A stretch of DNA of 9,601 nt from an uncultured Collinsella sp. (lineage in GTDB: Bacteria > Actinomycetota > Coriobacteriia > Coriobacteriales > Coriobacteriaceae): the NCBI GenBank assembly GCA_900549455.1, contig UROM01000061.1:1-9601 (forward strand), read 5' to 3'. Made by a program: the position numbers and the translations under genes. Below, piece after piece: positions 1-7,834 of the stretch. How positions within the stretch are numbered: the stretch's first letter is position 1; every line of letters starts with the position of its first letter. The notes under the pieces were generated by a model that did not search any database, had not been told where the DNA came from, and saw only the letters and a program-made list of their open reading frames with translations.

Positions 1-48
1 CGAGATGCTCAGGAGTCTCGTGGGCTCGGAGATGTGTATAAGAGACAG
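1..48. other. Nextera i7-side sequencing adapter (synthetic)
   Basis: This is not biological sequence. Bases 30-48 are the 19-base Tn5 mosaic end (AGATGTGTATAAGAGACAG), preceded at 15-29 by the rest of the Nextera read-2 adapter. Bases 7-14 (GCTCAGGA) sit where the i7 index lies; their reverse complement TCCTGAGC matches my memory of Nextera index N704. Bases 1-6 (CGAGAT) are the end of the P7 tail. Biological sequence starts at 49. Confidence 0.98.
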
Positions 49-891
49 CTTCAGAATGCCGCGCTGCTTCAGCGCCTTGGCACCGATGGTCGCGCAGTCC
101 ATCAGGGTGCGGTTCTTCCTGTCGCGGCCCGTCTCGGCGCGCAGTGCCATGTAGCGGTCAAATGCGGCCTGCACAAGCTCGTCGTCGATCTTCACGTCGT
201 CCAGGATCGTGCCGAACGTCGTGTGGCGGCAGTGGTCGGACCAGTAGGTGTCGATCAGACGGATCTCGGTGATGGTCGGGTCGCGGTGCTCGGATTTGAA
301 GTAGTTCTGGCAGAACACGATGTCCGCATGGTCCATCGCCAGGCCCTTCTCATTGCGGAACGCTTCCAGCGCGTCGTCGTCCAGCGCGGTGAAGCCGGTC
401 AGTGTCTCGACCTCCGTCGGGATGGCAAACTCCATTTTCAGGGTGCTGCGCTCGTCAAGGCTTGCTTCGCGGGCCTCGACGGGGTTGATGACGTACTTCT
501 TGATGGCGGCCAGGTCGGCGTCGGTCAGGTCGCCGTCCAGCAGATAGACGCGGGCGGAGCGCACCGCGGGGCGCTCGCCCTGGCTCAGCAGCTGGATGCA
601 CTCGCTGGCAGAGTCGGCGCGCTGGTCAAACTGGCCGGGCAGGTACTCGACGGCAAAAACGGTCTTGGCGTCGGGCAACTTGTCGTAGGTCACGTCAACA
701 GGCGGCTCACTGAACACGGTGGGCACAGCCTGCTGGAACAGCACTGCGTCGATTCCCTCGACGTCATAGCGGTTCAAAAGGCGCAGACCGGTCAGATTCT
801 GGATGCCGACCAGATCGACCAGCTCATGCAGAAGCCCCTGTGCCTCGCCGTCAAAGCCGGGCTTTTTCTCAACATAAATGCGATATACCAT
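49..891 (-). CDS. purL: Phosphoribosylformylglycinamidine synthase, N-terminal part (cut by adapter)
   Basis: The enzyme converts FGAR to FGAM in de novo purine synthesis, using glutamine and ATP. Only the first 281 codons are present; the open frame runs straight into the adapter with no stop. The start ATG at 889-891 has a strong ribosome site AGGAGG seven bases upstream. Residues 84-96 (LPGQFDQRADSAS) and 215-226 (TYWSDHCRHTTF) are hallmark stretches of the long clostridial-type enzyme (about 1,240 residues, synthetase and glutaminase fused), so roughly three quarters are missing. Leu is mostly CTG, as in the 3' half of purD. The gene follows purD in the same direction across a 197-base gap filled by a palindromic repeat. 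Family assignment is firm. The clostridial origin is inferred from protein type, codon style and the neighbouring repeat. Confidence 0.93.
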
Positions 892-935
892 TGTATTTCC
901 TCCTGAGAGTTAAATTTGCAGGAAGTGACGGACGG

Positions 936-1086
936 AAAGCCTTCCCCCTGGGGGAAAGGTGGCCGAGGCCCCGTCCGAGGCCGGATGAGGGGAAAGTGTA
1001 CCGCTGTATCCCGTTGACGGAAAGCTGCGGGAAGTTTGCCCTCATCAGTCACCTTCGGTGACAGCTTCCCTCGATGGGGAAGCCTT
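936..1086. repeat. MITE-like nested inverted repeat between purD and purL
   Basis: The outer arms are related inverted copies: AAGCCTTCCCCCTGGGGGAA at 937-956 and, read on the minus strand from 1086, AAGGCTTCCCC followed by GAGGGAAGCTG, about 19 of 25 matches. An inner pair (GATGAGGGGAAA at 985-996, and its near inverse TTTGCCCTCATC at 1035-1046) matches at 11 of 12. Within it lies a perfect 6-bp hairpin, GTCACC-TTC-GGTGAC (1048-1062). The element begins two bases after the purD stop. From memory, repeats of this style (GGCTTCCCC near GTCACCGAAGGTGACTGATGAGGG-like text) are abundant between genes of Faecalibacterium-type clostridia. It has no coding capacity and may also act as a transcript 3' end. 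Confidence 0.7.
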
Positions 1087-1087
1087 T

Positions 1088-2383
1088 TTACTGCATTGCT
1101 GCCAGCGCTCTTGCTCCAATGTCACTGCGCTTGTGCAGCTTGTCAAAATGGATGCTCTCCGTGGCAGCATACGCCTTTTTCAGCGCCTCGGGCAGGGTGT
1201 TGGCCGTGGCGGTCACGCCCAGCACGCGCCCGCCGTTCGTGACGAGCCTGCCGTCCTTGATGGCCGTGCCGGCGTGGTAGACCGTCACATCGGCGGCGTC
1301 CAGCTGGCCCGCGGTCAGGCCGGTGATCTCCTTGCCCTTCTCGTAGGCGAGGGGATAGCCGCCGCTGGCTAAGATGACACAAGCCGCCGCACCGTCGCTG
1401 AATTTGACATCGGTCTTGTCCAGCGTGCCGTTCGTTGTGGCCTCCATCACGGTCAGCAGGTCGCTTTCCAGCAGGGGCAGCACGACCTGCGTCTCGGGGT
1501 CGCCAAAGCGGGCGTTGAACTCCAGCACCTTGGGGCCGGCGGGGGTAAGCATAAAGCCGCCGTACAGGCAGCCGCGGTAGTCGATGCCCTCGGCGGCGAG
1601 CTCGGCCACGGTCTGTTCCATGACCTTCACCATGGTGGCGTGCTCCTCGTCGGTCACGATGGGCACCGGGCTGTAGACGCCCATGCCACCGGTGTTGGGG
1701 CCCTTGTCGCCCTCGAGTGCACGCTTGTGATCCTGCGAGGTGGCCATAGGACGCACGGTCTTGCCGTCGGTAAAGGCCAGCAGCGAGCACTCGGGGCCAA
1801 CCAGCATTTCCTCAATGACAACGGTGTTGCCGGCATCGCCAAAGGTGCCGCCAAAGCACTCGCGCACGGCCTCCTCGGCCTGCTCGAGCTCAGTTGCCAC
1901 GATAACGCCCTTGCCTGCAGCCAGGCCGTCAGCCTTCACGACCAGTGGGGCGCCCTGCTCGCGCACATAGGCAAGAGCCGAAGCCTCGTCAGTAAACGAG
2001 CCGTAGGCGGCCGTCGGAATGCCGGCACGCTCCATGAGCTGCTTGGAGAATAGCTTGGAACCCTCCATCTGAGCGCCCTCGGCACCCGGGCCAAAGCAGG
2101 GAATGCCCGCCGCACGCACGGCATCGGCAACGCCCGCCACGAGCGGAGCCTCGGGGCCAATCACCACGAGTCCGCATCCGTGGCTCTGGGCAAACGCCGC
2201 CACGGCCGCAGGATCGCAATCGTCGAGAACCACGTTCTCGCCGCAGCTCGCGGTGCCGCCGTTACCCGGCGCAATGTAGAGCTTGCCGGCGCGCGGTGAT
2301 GCTGCGAGCTTTGCTGCCAGAGCATGCTCGCGGCCGCCGCTGCCCAACAACAGGATGTCGATGGTTTGAGTGTCCGCCTTCAA
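1088..2383 (-). CDS. purD: Phosphoribosylamine-glycine ligase (GAR synthetase)
   Basis: PurD joins glycine to 5-phosphoribosylamine with ATP, the second step of de novo purine synthesis. The 431 residues match the usual family length. Visible motifs are GSGGREHAL (14-22), the ATP-grasp segment VVKADGLAAGKGV (148-160), KGPNTGGMG (227-235) and the GARS signature RFGDPETQ (292-299). The chosen start is TTG at 2381-2383, with AGGAGG five bases upstream; the frame stays open 57 codons further, but that stretch is the intergenic hairpin region and overlaps the purA end. Codon use changes inside the gene. Up to about residue 240, Leu is mixed (8 CTC, 7 CTG of 19) and Ser includes TCG. From about 271 to the end, 15 of 19 Leu are CTG, Ser is only AGC/AGT, and ACG becomes common. 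The gene may therefore be a two-species chimera, although the protein reads intact. Confidence 0.95.
   Translation of the reverse strand: MKADTQTIDILLLGSGGREHALAAKLAASPRAGKLYIAPGNGGTASCGENVVLDDCDPAAVAAFAQSHGCGLVVIGPEAPLVAGVADAVRAAGIPCFGPGAEGAQMEGSKLFSKQLMERAGIPTAAYGSFTDEASALAYVREQGAPLVVKADGLAAGKGVIVATELEQAEEAVRECFGGTFGDAGNTVVIEEMLVGPECSLLAFTDGKTVRPMATSQDHKRALEGDKGPNTGGMGVYSPVPIVTDEEHATMVKVMEQTVAELAAEGIDYRGCLYGGFMLTPAGPKVLEFNARFGDPETQVVLPLLESDLLTVMEATTNGTLDKTDVKFSDGAAACVILASGGYPLAYEKGKEITGLTAGQLDAADVTVYHAGTAIKDGRLVTNGGRVLGVTATANTLPEALKKAYAATESIHFDKLHKRSDIGARALAAMQ
1590..1740. other. Putative chimeric junction inside purD
   Basis: The last codons of the CTC/TCG style lie at about 1735 (TCG) and 1598 (CTC); from there to 1088 the CTG/ACG/AGC style dominates. 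The interval includes or adjoins the conserved KGPNTGGMG coding region, where two species could share enough identity for an assembler or PCR to switch templates. The boundary is estimated from codon counts by eye and is imprecise. A natural recombinant gene is the alternative. Confidence 0.4.
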
Positions 2384-2406
2384 GGGTGCCTCCTCTATGG
2401 ATGAAC

Positions 2407-2427
2407 GGTCCGCCAACCATGCGGACC
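2407..2427 (-). promoter_or_regulatory. 7-bp hairpin in the purD leader
   Basis: GGTCCGC and GCGGACC form a perfect 7-bp stem with a 7-base loop. It lies 13 bases from the AGGAGG ribosome site of purD in the purA-purD gap. No T-tract follows on the minus strand, so it is not a canonical terminator; it could shape the purD leader. Function is inferred. Confidence 0.4.
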
Positions 2428-2440
2428 CATTACAAAGCAA

Positions 2441-2482
2441 ATATACCCCTCGGCCGCCCGCCTGGGCTGCAAAGGGGTATAT
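2441..2482 (-). promoter_or_regulatory. 10-bp inverted repeat downstream of purA
   Basis: ATATACCCCT at 2441-2450 and AGGGGTATAT at 2473-2482 form a perfect 10-bp inverted repeat around a 22-base GC-rich loop, starting 22 bases after the purA stop. On the minus strand it is followed by TTTGCTTTG, a poor U-tract. It could be a weak terminator, an mRNA 3'-end stabiliser or a protein-binding dyad. Together with the next hairpin it occupies most of the purA-purD gap. Confidence 0.4.
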
Positions 2483-2504
2483 CGCAATAACCGAATAGTG
2501 CCGA

Positions 2505-3791
<1,287 letters not shown>

Positions 3792-3884
3792 GTTTACTCC
3801 TTACATTCATGGACTGTCTACGCGCCACGCTGGCACGCAGAAGCACAAAACATTCCCAGTATACCCGTGCAACGGGCGCCTGTG

Positions 3885-5276
3885 CTACTCCTCGGTATGC
3901 GCCCCATCAAGCTCATAGAACTTGGTGGATGCCGGCAGGAACATCAGGTCGACGTCACCGATCGGGCCCGAACGGTTCTTGGCCACGACGATACGTGTAA
4001 CGCCCTCGTCGGGTCGATCGTCACGCGAGGCCTCGGCCTCATCGGCGGAGCGGTCCAAGAACATAACGATGTCGGCGTCCTGCTCGATGGAGCCCGATTC
4101 ACGCAGGTCGGACAGCTGCGGGCGTTTGCCGGTACGGGACTCGACCTGACGCGACAGCTGCGACAGCGCGATCAACGGAATCTTGAGCTCCTTGGCCATG
4201 ATCTTTAAACCACGCGACATCTCGGAGACCTCGACGGTACGGCTCTCGGAGCGACGTCCCGGCGGAGGACTCACCAGCTGCAGGTAGTCCAGGATGATGA
4301 TGGCCTTCTCCTTGTTGTGGAGCATGCGCCGGCTCTTGGCGCGAATCTCGGTCACCGTGGTGCCGGGCGTATCGTCAATCAGAATGTCGAGCTTAGACAG
4401 GGTCTGCGTGGCCTCGTTGATATTGGCCCACTGTTCGGGACTAATGCGGCCCGTACGGAAGTCGCTAATCGAAATCATGGCGTAGGCGCAAATCAGGCGC
4501 TGGGCGATTTCCTTGCCCGACATCTCCAGCGAAAAGAAGCCGACGGTATAGCCCGCAGCGGCGGCGTTGAGCGCCAGGTTCAGAGCGAACGACGTCTTAC
4601 CCACGGCAGGGCGGGCGCCGATAATGATGAGTTGGCCCTCGCGGAAACCCATAAGCATGCGGTCGAGCGACGGGAAGCCGGTGGGCACGCCCGCGGCCTG
4701 TCCGCCGGCCTTACACACTTCCTCGGCCTCGTTATAGGCCTCGACCATAAACTCGGTCAGTGTCTTATAGCTCGACTTGACCTCGCGCGCCGTGACCTTG
4801 AGCAGCTTGCTCTCGGCCAGCTCCACGACCTCTTTGGTGTCGGTAGGAGCGTTATAGGCCAGCGCGTTGATCTCGTTGGTGGCGCCGATCAGTTCGCGCA
4901 GCATCGAGTCGCGGCGGACGATGGCGGCATGGTGCTGCCAGTTCACGAGCGACAGGGTCTGACCCATCAGCTCCAAAATGTAGGCTTCGCCGCCCACGGC
5001 ATCAAGCTTGTTGATGCTGCGCAGGTAATCGATCAGCGAGATAGAGTCGATGGGAATGCGGCTGTTGTACATATCGACCATCGCGGTGTAGATGATCTTA
5101 TGAATGGGCCGGTAGAAGTCATCGGGCTGCAGCTCGACCTGGGCCTCCTCGACCACCTCGGGCGACAGCAGCATGGCGGCCAGTACATTGGCCTCTGCAT
5201 CTTGGTTTTGAGGGAGACCCAACTTGGAGCCACGGTCCTCGACCGTCAGCCCCGTCTCCCTTTCGTCATATGCCAT
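3885..5276 (-). CDS. dnaB: Replicative DNA helicase DnaB
   Basis: DnaB is the hexameric ring helicase that unwinds DNA at the replication fork and contacts primase. The 463 residues fit the family. An N-terminal DnaB domain spans about 20-125, beginning LPQNQDAEANVLAAML. A RecA-like ATPase domain follows, with Walker A GARPAVGKTSF (220-230), SLEMS (249-253), Walker B IIILDYLQL (326-334) and LSQLSR followed by DLRESGSIEQDAD (371-402). No intein or insertion is seen. Three in-frame ATGs lie close together at 5288, 5282 and 5276. I choose 5276 (MAYDERE) because GAGG lies six bases before it. The gene sits downstream of the rplI terminator, so it probably has its own promoter, and it precedes purA. 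Confidence 0.97.
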   Translation of the reverse strand: MAYDERETGLTVEDRGSKLGLPQNQDAEANVLAAMLLSPEVVEEAQVELQPDDFYRPIHKIIYTAMVDMYNSRIPIDSISLIDYLRSINKLDAVGGEAYILELMGQTLSLVNWQHHAAIVRRDSMLRELIGATNEINALAYNAPTDTKEVVELAESKLLKVTAREVKSSYKTLTEFMVEAYNEAEEVCKAGGQAAGVPTGFPSLDRMLMGFREGQLIIIGARPAVGKTSFALNLALNAAAAGYTVGFFSLEMSGKEIAQRLICAYAMISISDFRTGRISPEQWANINEATQTLSKLDILIDDTPGTTVTEIRAKSRRMLHNKEKAIIILDYLQLVSPPPGRRSESRTVEVSEMSRGLKIMAKELKIPLIALSQLSRQVESRTGKRPQLSDLRESGSIEQDADIVMFLDRSADEAEASRDDRPDEGVTRIVVAKNRSGPIGDVDLMFLPASTKFYELDGAHTEE

Positions 5277-5309
5277 GAGCATCCTCATTCATATCGCTTG
5301 CGAGCATCC

Positions 5310-5318
5310 ATAGTATCA
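5310..5318 (-). promoter_or_regulatory. Candidate extended -10 promoter for dnaB
   Basis: The minus strand reads TGATACTAT, an extended -10 (TGnTACTAT), 34 bases before the chosen dnaB start. No good -35 lies 17 bases upstream. A promoter is expected here because a strong terminator separates rplI from dnaB. A GGGC-GCG-GCCC hairpin followed by GTTTT lies just upstream (about 5334-5345). Confidence 0.35.
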
Positions 5319-5429
5319 GCCACAGTCCCAAAACGGGCCGCGCCCCGGCAATCATCACCGAACGAAACGGATGAGCGGTCCCGCATATAGGACCTCGACG
5401 CAACGTTCACCATGACACTCACTCAGCGC

Positions 5430-5468
5430 AAAAAACAAAAGGGCGCCCTGGTCTCCCAGAGCGCCCTT
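5430..5468 (-). terminator. Intrinsic terminator of the rpsF-ssb-rpsR-rplI operon
   Basis: On the minus strand, AAGGGCGCTCTGG and CCAGGGCGCCCTT form a 13-bp stem with one G-U pair and a GAGA tetraloop (5439-5468), followed by TTTTGTTTTTT. It lies 33 bases after the rplI stop and closes that operon before dnaB. Confidence 0.93.
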
Positions 5469-5500
5469 CTTAGAACAAGATTGTTGCGTTGCAGCAAATG

Positions 5501-6040
5501 CTACTCGGCAGCAGCCTCAGTCTCGACCTCGGCGGTCTCGGCCTCGGCGACCTCAGCGGCCTCCTCGACCTCAGCCTCGGCAGCGAGCTCCTCGGCGGTA
5601 ACGCCAACGAGAACGACAACCTCGGCCTTGATCTCGCGGTACAGCGAGATGGCAACGGTGTGGGCACCGGCAACCTTGATGGGCTTACCGAGCTCGACGC
5701 GCTTGCGGTCGATGTCCATACCGAGCTGAGCCTTGATGGCGTCAGCGATCATAGCGGCGGTAACGGAGCCAAAGAGGATGCCCTCGTCGCCGACCTTGAC
5801 GTCAACGGTGACCGTCTTGCCCTCGAAGGCAGCCTTGGTCTCGTTGGCGGTAGCCAGACGGACGGCCTCGCGCTTGGCGATGTTGTTGCGACGCTCGTCA
5901 AGCTGCTTGAGGTTGCCCTTGGTGGCGGCAACAGCGAGCTTCTTGGGGAACAGGAAGTTCTCAGCGTAACCCTGAGCGACCTCTACGACGTCACCCTCGC
6001 CGCCCTTGCCCTTGATCTCATCGAGAAGAATAACCTTCAT
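5501..6040 (-). CDS. rplI: Large ribosomal subunit protein bL9
   Basis: L9 binds 23S rRNA with its N-terminal domain and reaches out from the large subunit through a long helix. The signature GDVVEVAQGYAENFLFPKK is at 16-34. The connecting helix spans about 41-75 and the C-terminal domain about 76-148. The start ATG at 6038-6040 has GGGAG seven bases upstream. At 179 residues it is about 30 longer than the usual roughly 149. The extra tail (150-179) is almost only Glu, Ala, Val and Thr, with 13 Glu in 30 residues, and is probably a disordered acidic extension. The DNA there is a run of CCTCGGC-like repeats, so length could vary between strains. It is the last gene of the operon, 15 bases after rpsR. 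Confidence 0.97.
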   Translation of the reverse strand: MKVILLDEIKGKGGEGDVVEVAQGYAENFLFPKKLAVAATKGNLKQLDERRNNIAKREAVRLATANETKAAFEGKTVTVDVKVGDEGILFGSVTAAMIADAIKAQLGMDIDRKRVELGKPIKVAGAHTVAISLYREIKAEVVVLVGVTAEELAAEAEVEEAAEVAEAETAEVETEAAAE

Positions 6041-6055
6041 GATGCGTCTCCCTTC

Positions 6056-6322
6056 TTAGCCGCGGTCGCGGTTGCCACGAGAGGAAACCACGGGGACGGT
6101 GTACGGCAGGAGGGCCATCTCGCGGGCGCGCTTGATGGCGTTGGCGATGTCATGCTGATGCTGCGTGCAAGCGCCAGTGACGCGACGGGGCTTGATCTTG
6201 CCACGGTCGGTCATGTACTTACGGAGAAGCTGAGTGTCCTTATAGTCGATGAACTCAGTGTTCTCCTTGCAGAACTGGCAGTACTTACGACGCGGCTGAC
6301 GTGCAGAATAATCATTAGCCAT
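6056..6322 (-). CDS. rpsR: Small ribosomal subunit protein bS18
   Basis: S18 binds the 16S platform together with S6. The 88-residue protein carries the family core: RRKYCQFC, then YKDTQLLRKYMTDRGKI, then RRVTGACTQHQ. The Cys pair CQFC, the Cys of TGAC and a nearby His form the metal-binding (C+) pattern known in some S18 proteins. The start ATG at 6320-6322 (MANDYSARQ) is preferred over an in-frame ATG 17 codons upstream because the product then begins at the family N-terminus and AAAGG lies nine bases before it. The gene follows ssb across a 72-base gap that contains a strong hairpin. Confidence 0.97.
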   Translation of the reverse strand: MANDYSARQPRRKYCQFCKENTEFIDYKDTQLLRKYMTDRGKIKPRRVTGACTQHQHDIANAIKRAREMALLPYTVPVVSSRGNRDRG

Positions 6323-6341
6323 GTCAAAATACCTTTCATTT

Positions 6342-6367
6342 GGCAACTTCGGCGAGCCGAAGCCGCC
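6342..6367 (-). promoter_or_regulatory. Leader hairpin between ssb and rpsR
   Basis: On the minus strand, GGCGGCTTCGG and CCGAAGTTGCC pair as an 11-bp stem with two G-U pairs and a CTCG tetraloop. It ends 19 bases before the rpsR start, just before the ribosome site. There is no T-tract, so it is unlikely to terminate transcription. Placement suggests control of rpsR translation or mRNA processing between ssb and rpsR. That role is inferred. Confidence 0.55.
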
Positions 6368-6394
6368 TCTCACTCAAAAATAGGTGAACAACCC

Positions 6395-6847
6395 TTAGAA
6401 CGGGATGTCCTCATCGTAGACGTCGACCGCGGGCGGCGTAGCCACCGGTGCGGCAGGACGCGCTGCGGGCGCGGGAGCTGCGGGGGCGTAACCGCCCTGA
6501 TCGTAGCCACCCTGGCCACCGCGGGAGCTCATAAACTCGATCTCATCGACGATGACCTCAAGCTTGCTCCTGCGCTGACCGTCGCGCTCCCAAGAGCTGT
6601 AGCGCAGCTTGCCCTCGATCGCGACCTTGTTTCCCTTTGCCAGGAAACGGCTCACGGCCTCGGCGCGGGTGCCAAACATAGTGCAGTCGACAAAGTTGGG
6701 ATAGTCCTCCCACTCGCCAGTCTGCGCGTTGCGGCGACGATCGTTCACGGCGACGCCAAAGGACAGAACCTGGGTTCCGCCGGCGGTGGCGCGCAGCTCG
6801 GGATCGCGGGTGAGGTTACCGGTGATGTTCACTCGATTGATGCTCAT
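6395..6847 (-). CDS. ssb: Single-stranded DNA-binding protein
   Basis: SSB coats single-stranded DNA during replication, repair and recombination and recruits partners through its C-terminal tip. The 150 residues comprise an OB-fold at about 1-110 (start MSINRVNITGNLTRDPELR, then SFGVAVNDRR and FVDCTMFG), a low-complexity linker rich in Gly, Ala and Pro (about 111-143), and the acidic tip DEDIPF at the end. The start ATG at 6845-6847 is the family N-terminus; GAGG lies about 12 bases upstream, farther than usual. A small GGGC-TTGT-GCCC hairpin (6867-6878) sits in the 48-base gap after rpsF. Position between rpsF and rpsR is the classic arrangement. Confidence 0.97.
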   Translation of the reverse strand: MSINRVNITGNLTRDPELRATAGGTQVLSFGVAVNDRRRNAQTGEWEDYPNFVDCTMFGTRAEAVSRFLAKGNKVAIEGKLRYSSWERDGQRRSKLEVIVDEIEFMSSRGGQGGYDQGGYAPAAPAPAARPAAPVATPPAVDVYDEDIPF

Positions 6848-6895
6848 AACTCACTACTTCCTCTTGGGGCACAAGCCCAGTCCAAAACGACAGTC

Positions 6896-7189
6896 TTACT
6901 CCTGGTCGTCGCGACGGACGATCATGTGGCGGACCACAGCGTCGGTGATGCGCAGGACGCGATCAAGCTCGGCGATCTGGGTAGGATCTGCGTGGAAGTT
7001 GATGAGGGTATAGTCACCATCGGTGAGGTCGTTGATCTCGTAGGCGAGCTTGCGCTTGCCCCACTCGTCAACGGAGTCGACCTTGCCAGCGCCCTCAGCG
7101 ATCGTGGTATCGATACGCTTCATAACAGCGAGACGAGTCTCGGGGTCGAGCGACGGGTCAACAAAGAACAGCAGTTCATAAGCCTTCAT
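6896..7189 (-). CDS. rpsF: Small ribosomal subunit protein bS6
   Basis: S6 binds 16S rRNA in the platform as a heterodimer with S18. The 97 residues begin MKAYELLFFVDPSLD and contain the family core, including KRKLAYEINDLTDGDYTLINF-like strands and a C-terminal VVRHMIVRR. The start ATG at 7187-7189 has GGAGG seven bases upstream; an in-frame start seven codons earlier would place the ribosome site inside the gene. It is the first gene of the operon, with a clear promoter about 70 bases upstream and a hairpin in the leader. Confidence 0.97.
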   Translation of the reverse strand: MKAYELLFFVDPSLDPETRLAVMKRIDTTIAEGAGKVDSVDEWGKRKLAYEINDLTDGDYTLINFHADPTQIAELDRVLRITDAVVRHMIVRRDDQE

Positions 7190-7215
7190 ATTGTCACCTC
7201 CTCTGGGCAAATGTG

Positions 7216-7244
7216 GCTTCAGGTCGTGAAGGTGCGCCTGAAGC
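7216..7244 (-). promoter_or_regulatory. rpsF leader hairpin (possible ribosomal-protein autoregulatory site)
   Basis: On the minus strand, GCTTCAGG and CCTGAAGC form a perfect 8-bp stem with a 13-base loop (CGCACCTTCACGA). It lies between the expected transcription start (about 7254) and the rpsF ribosome site. S6-S18 autoregulatory leaders are known upstream of rpsF in many bacteria. I cannot confirm that this hairpin has the conserved bulge of that motif, so the link is inferred from position. Confidence 0.5.
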
Positions 7245-7260
7245 AGGAAAAGACTTGGTA

Positions 7261-7289
7261 ATAATATCTTTCAACCTCCCAGGCTGCAA
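7261..7289 (-). promoter_or_regulatory. Sigma70-type promoter of the rpsF operon
   Basis: On the minus strand, -35 TTGCAG (7284-7289) and -10 TATTAT (7261-7266) are separated by 17 bases. The start would be near 7254, giving a leader of about 65 bases before rpsF. This is one of the two best promoters in the window. Confidence 0.75.
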
Positions 7290-7651
7290 GAATATGCAGC
7301 TACAACCTCATGACCTCCACATATGTCCATGCTTACACGGCACTTCTCGCGTATTCCAACCAAATGCTGACCAAGAGCTTGACGGATTCGATCGCAAGAT
7401 ACGCCGCGGCGAGGACAACCTGAGCCAAACCGCAGGTCGTCGATCGCAGGGTTGTGGTCGCAAAATGCATGCCACCGGTTCGATCAATTGCCTCAAAATT
7501 TTTAAATTCGCTGCCACGTCATTCATGAATACCTATTTTGAACAGGTCATCAAGCGGGATCTGGCTGGTCAGGATGCTTTTTTAGTACTTATCTGGCACA
7601 TGCCGGATACGGGCGCGGACCGAGCGGTTTAAAAAATGCCAAGTTTTCTGT
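7290..7651. other. Gene-free region between the rpsF promoter and the tRNA promoter
   Basis: I see no credible gene in these 362 bases. Open frames here on both strands lack ribosome sites and recognisable protein features, and one on the plus strand would run across the rpsF promoter. There are AT-rich patches (about 7495-7508 and 7629-7637) but no good DnaA-box cluster, tRNA, or strong hairpin followed by a T-tract. Confidence 0.5.
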
Positions 7652-7679
7652 TTGCACTTTTCGATTCCTCGTGTATACT
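7652..7679 (+). promoter_or_regulatory. Sigma70-type promoter of the tRNA-Ser genes
   Basis: A -35 TTGCAC (7652-7657) and -10 TATACT (7674-7679) are separated by 16 bases, ending 16 bases before the first tRNA. Transcription should begin within a few bases of the mature tRNA 5' end. Confidence 0.75.
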
Positions 7680-7695
7680 GACTTTCGCATTTAAC

Positions 7696-7786
7696 GGAGA
7701 GTTGTCCGAGTGGCCGAAGGAGCACGATTGGAAATCGTGTAGGCGTCAAAAGCGTCTCCAGGGTTCAAATCCCTGACTCTCCGCCA
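7696..7786 (+). tRNA. tRNA-Ser (anticodon GGA)
   Basis: This is a complete class II tRNA of 91 bases including encoded CCA. The acceptor arm GGAGAGT pairs with ACTCTCC, the anticodon stem CACGA/TCGTG encloses TTGGAAA (anticodon GGA, reading UCC and UCU), and a long variable arm and TTCAAAT T-loop follow. The discriminator is G, as expected for serine. Confidence 0.96.
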
Positions 7787-7794
7787 GTTAATTC

Positions 7795-7825
7795 CAAAGC
7801 AGGCCTTAGAGCCTGCTTTGTTTTT
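7795..7825 (+). terminator. Intrinsic terminator after tRNA-Ser(GGA)
   Basis: CAAAGCAGGC and GCCTGCTTTG form a perfect 10-bp stem with a 6-base loop, followed by TTTTT. It lies eight bases after the first tRNA and only nine bases before the second. Confidence 0.88.
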
Positions 7826-7834
7826 ACCCCACGC

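Noticed and set aside
34..906. A 290-codon plus-strand open frame at the left end
   Set aside because: It begins inside the adapter and is antisense to purL.
5489..7261. A long plus-strand open frame (590 codons) opposite rplI, rpsR, ssb and rpsF
   Set aside because: It is antisense to four certain genes and is a by-product of high-GC codon bias; no ribosome site or family features.
7213..7632. A 139-codon plus-strand frame upstream of the tRNA genes
   Set aside because: It crosses the rpsF leader and promoter, has no ribosome site and no recognisable protein features.
7290..7651. Possible replication origin, because ssb/rpsR/rplI/dnaB clusters can lie near oriC
   Set aside because: No cluster of TTATCCACA-like DnaA boxes and no dnaA, dnaN or parA genes in view.
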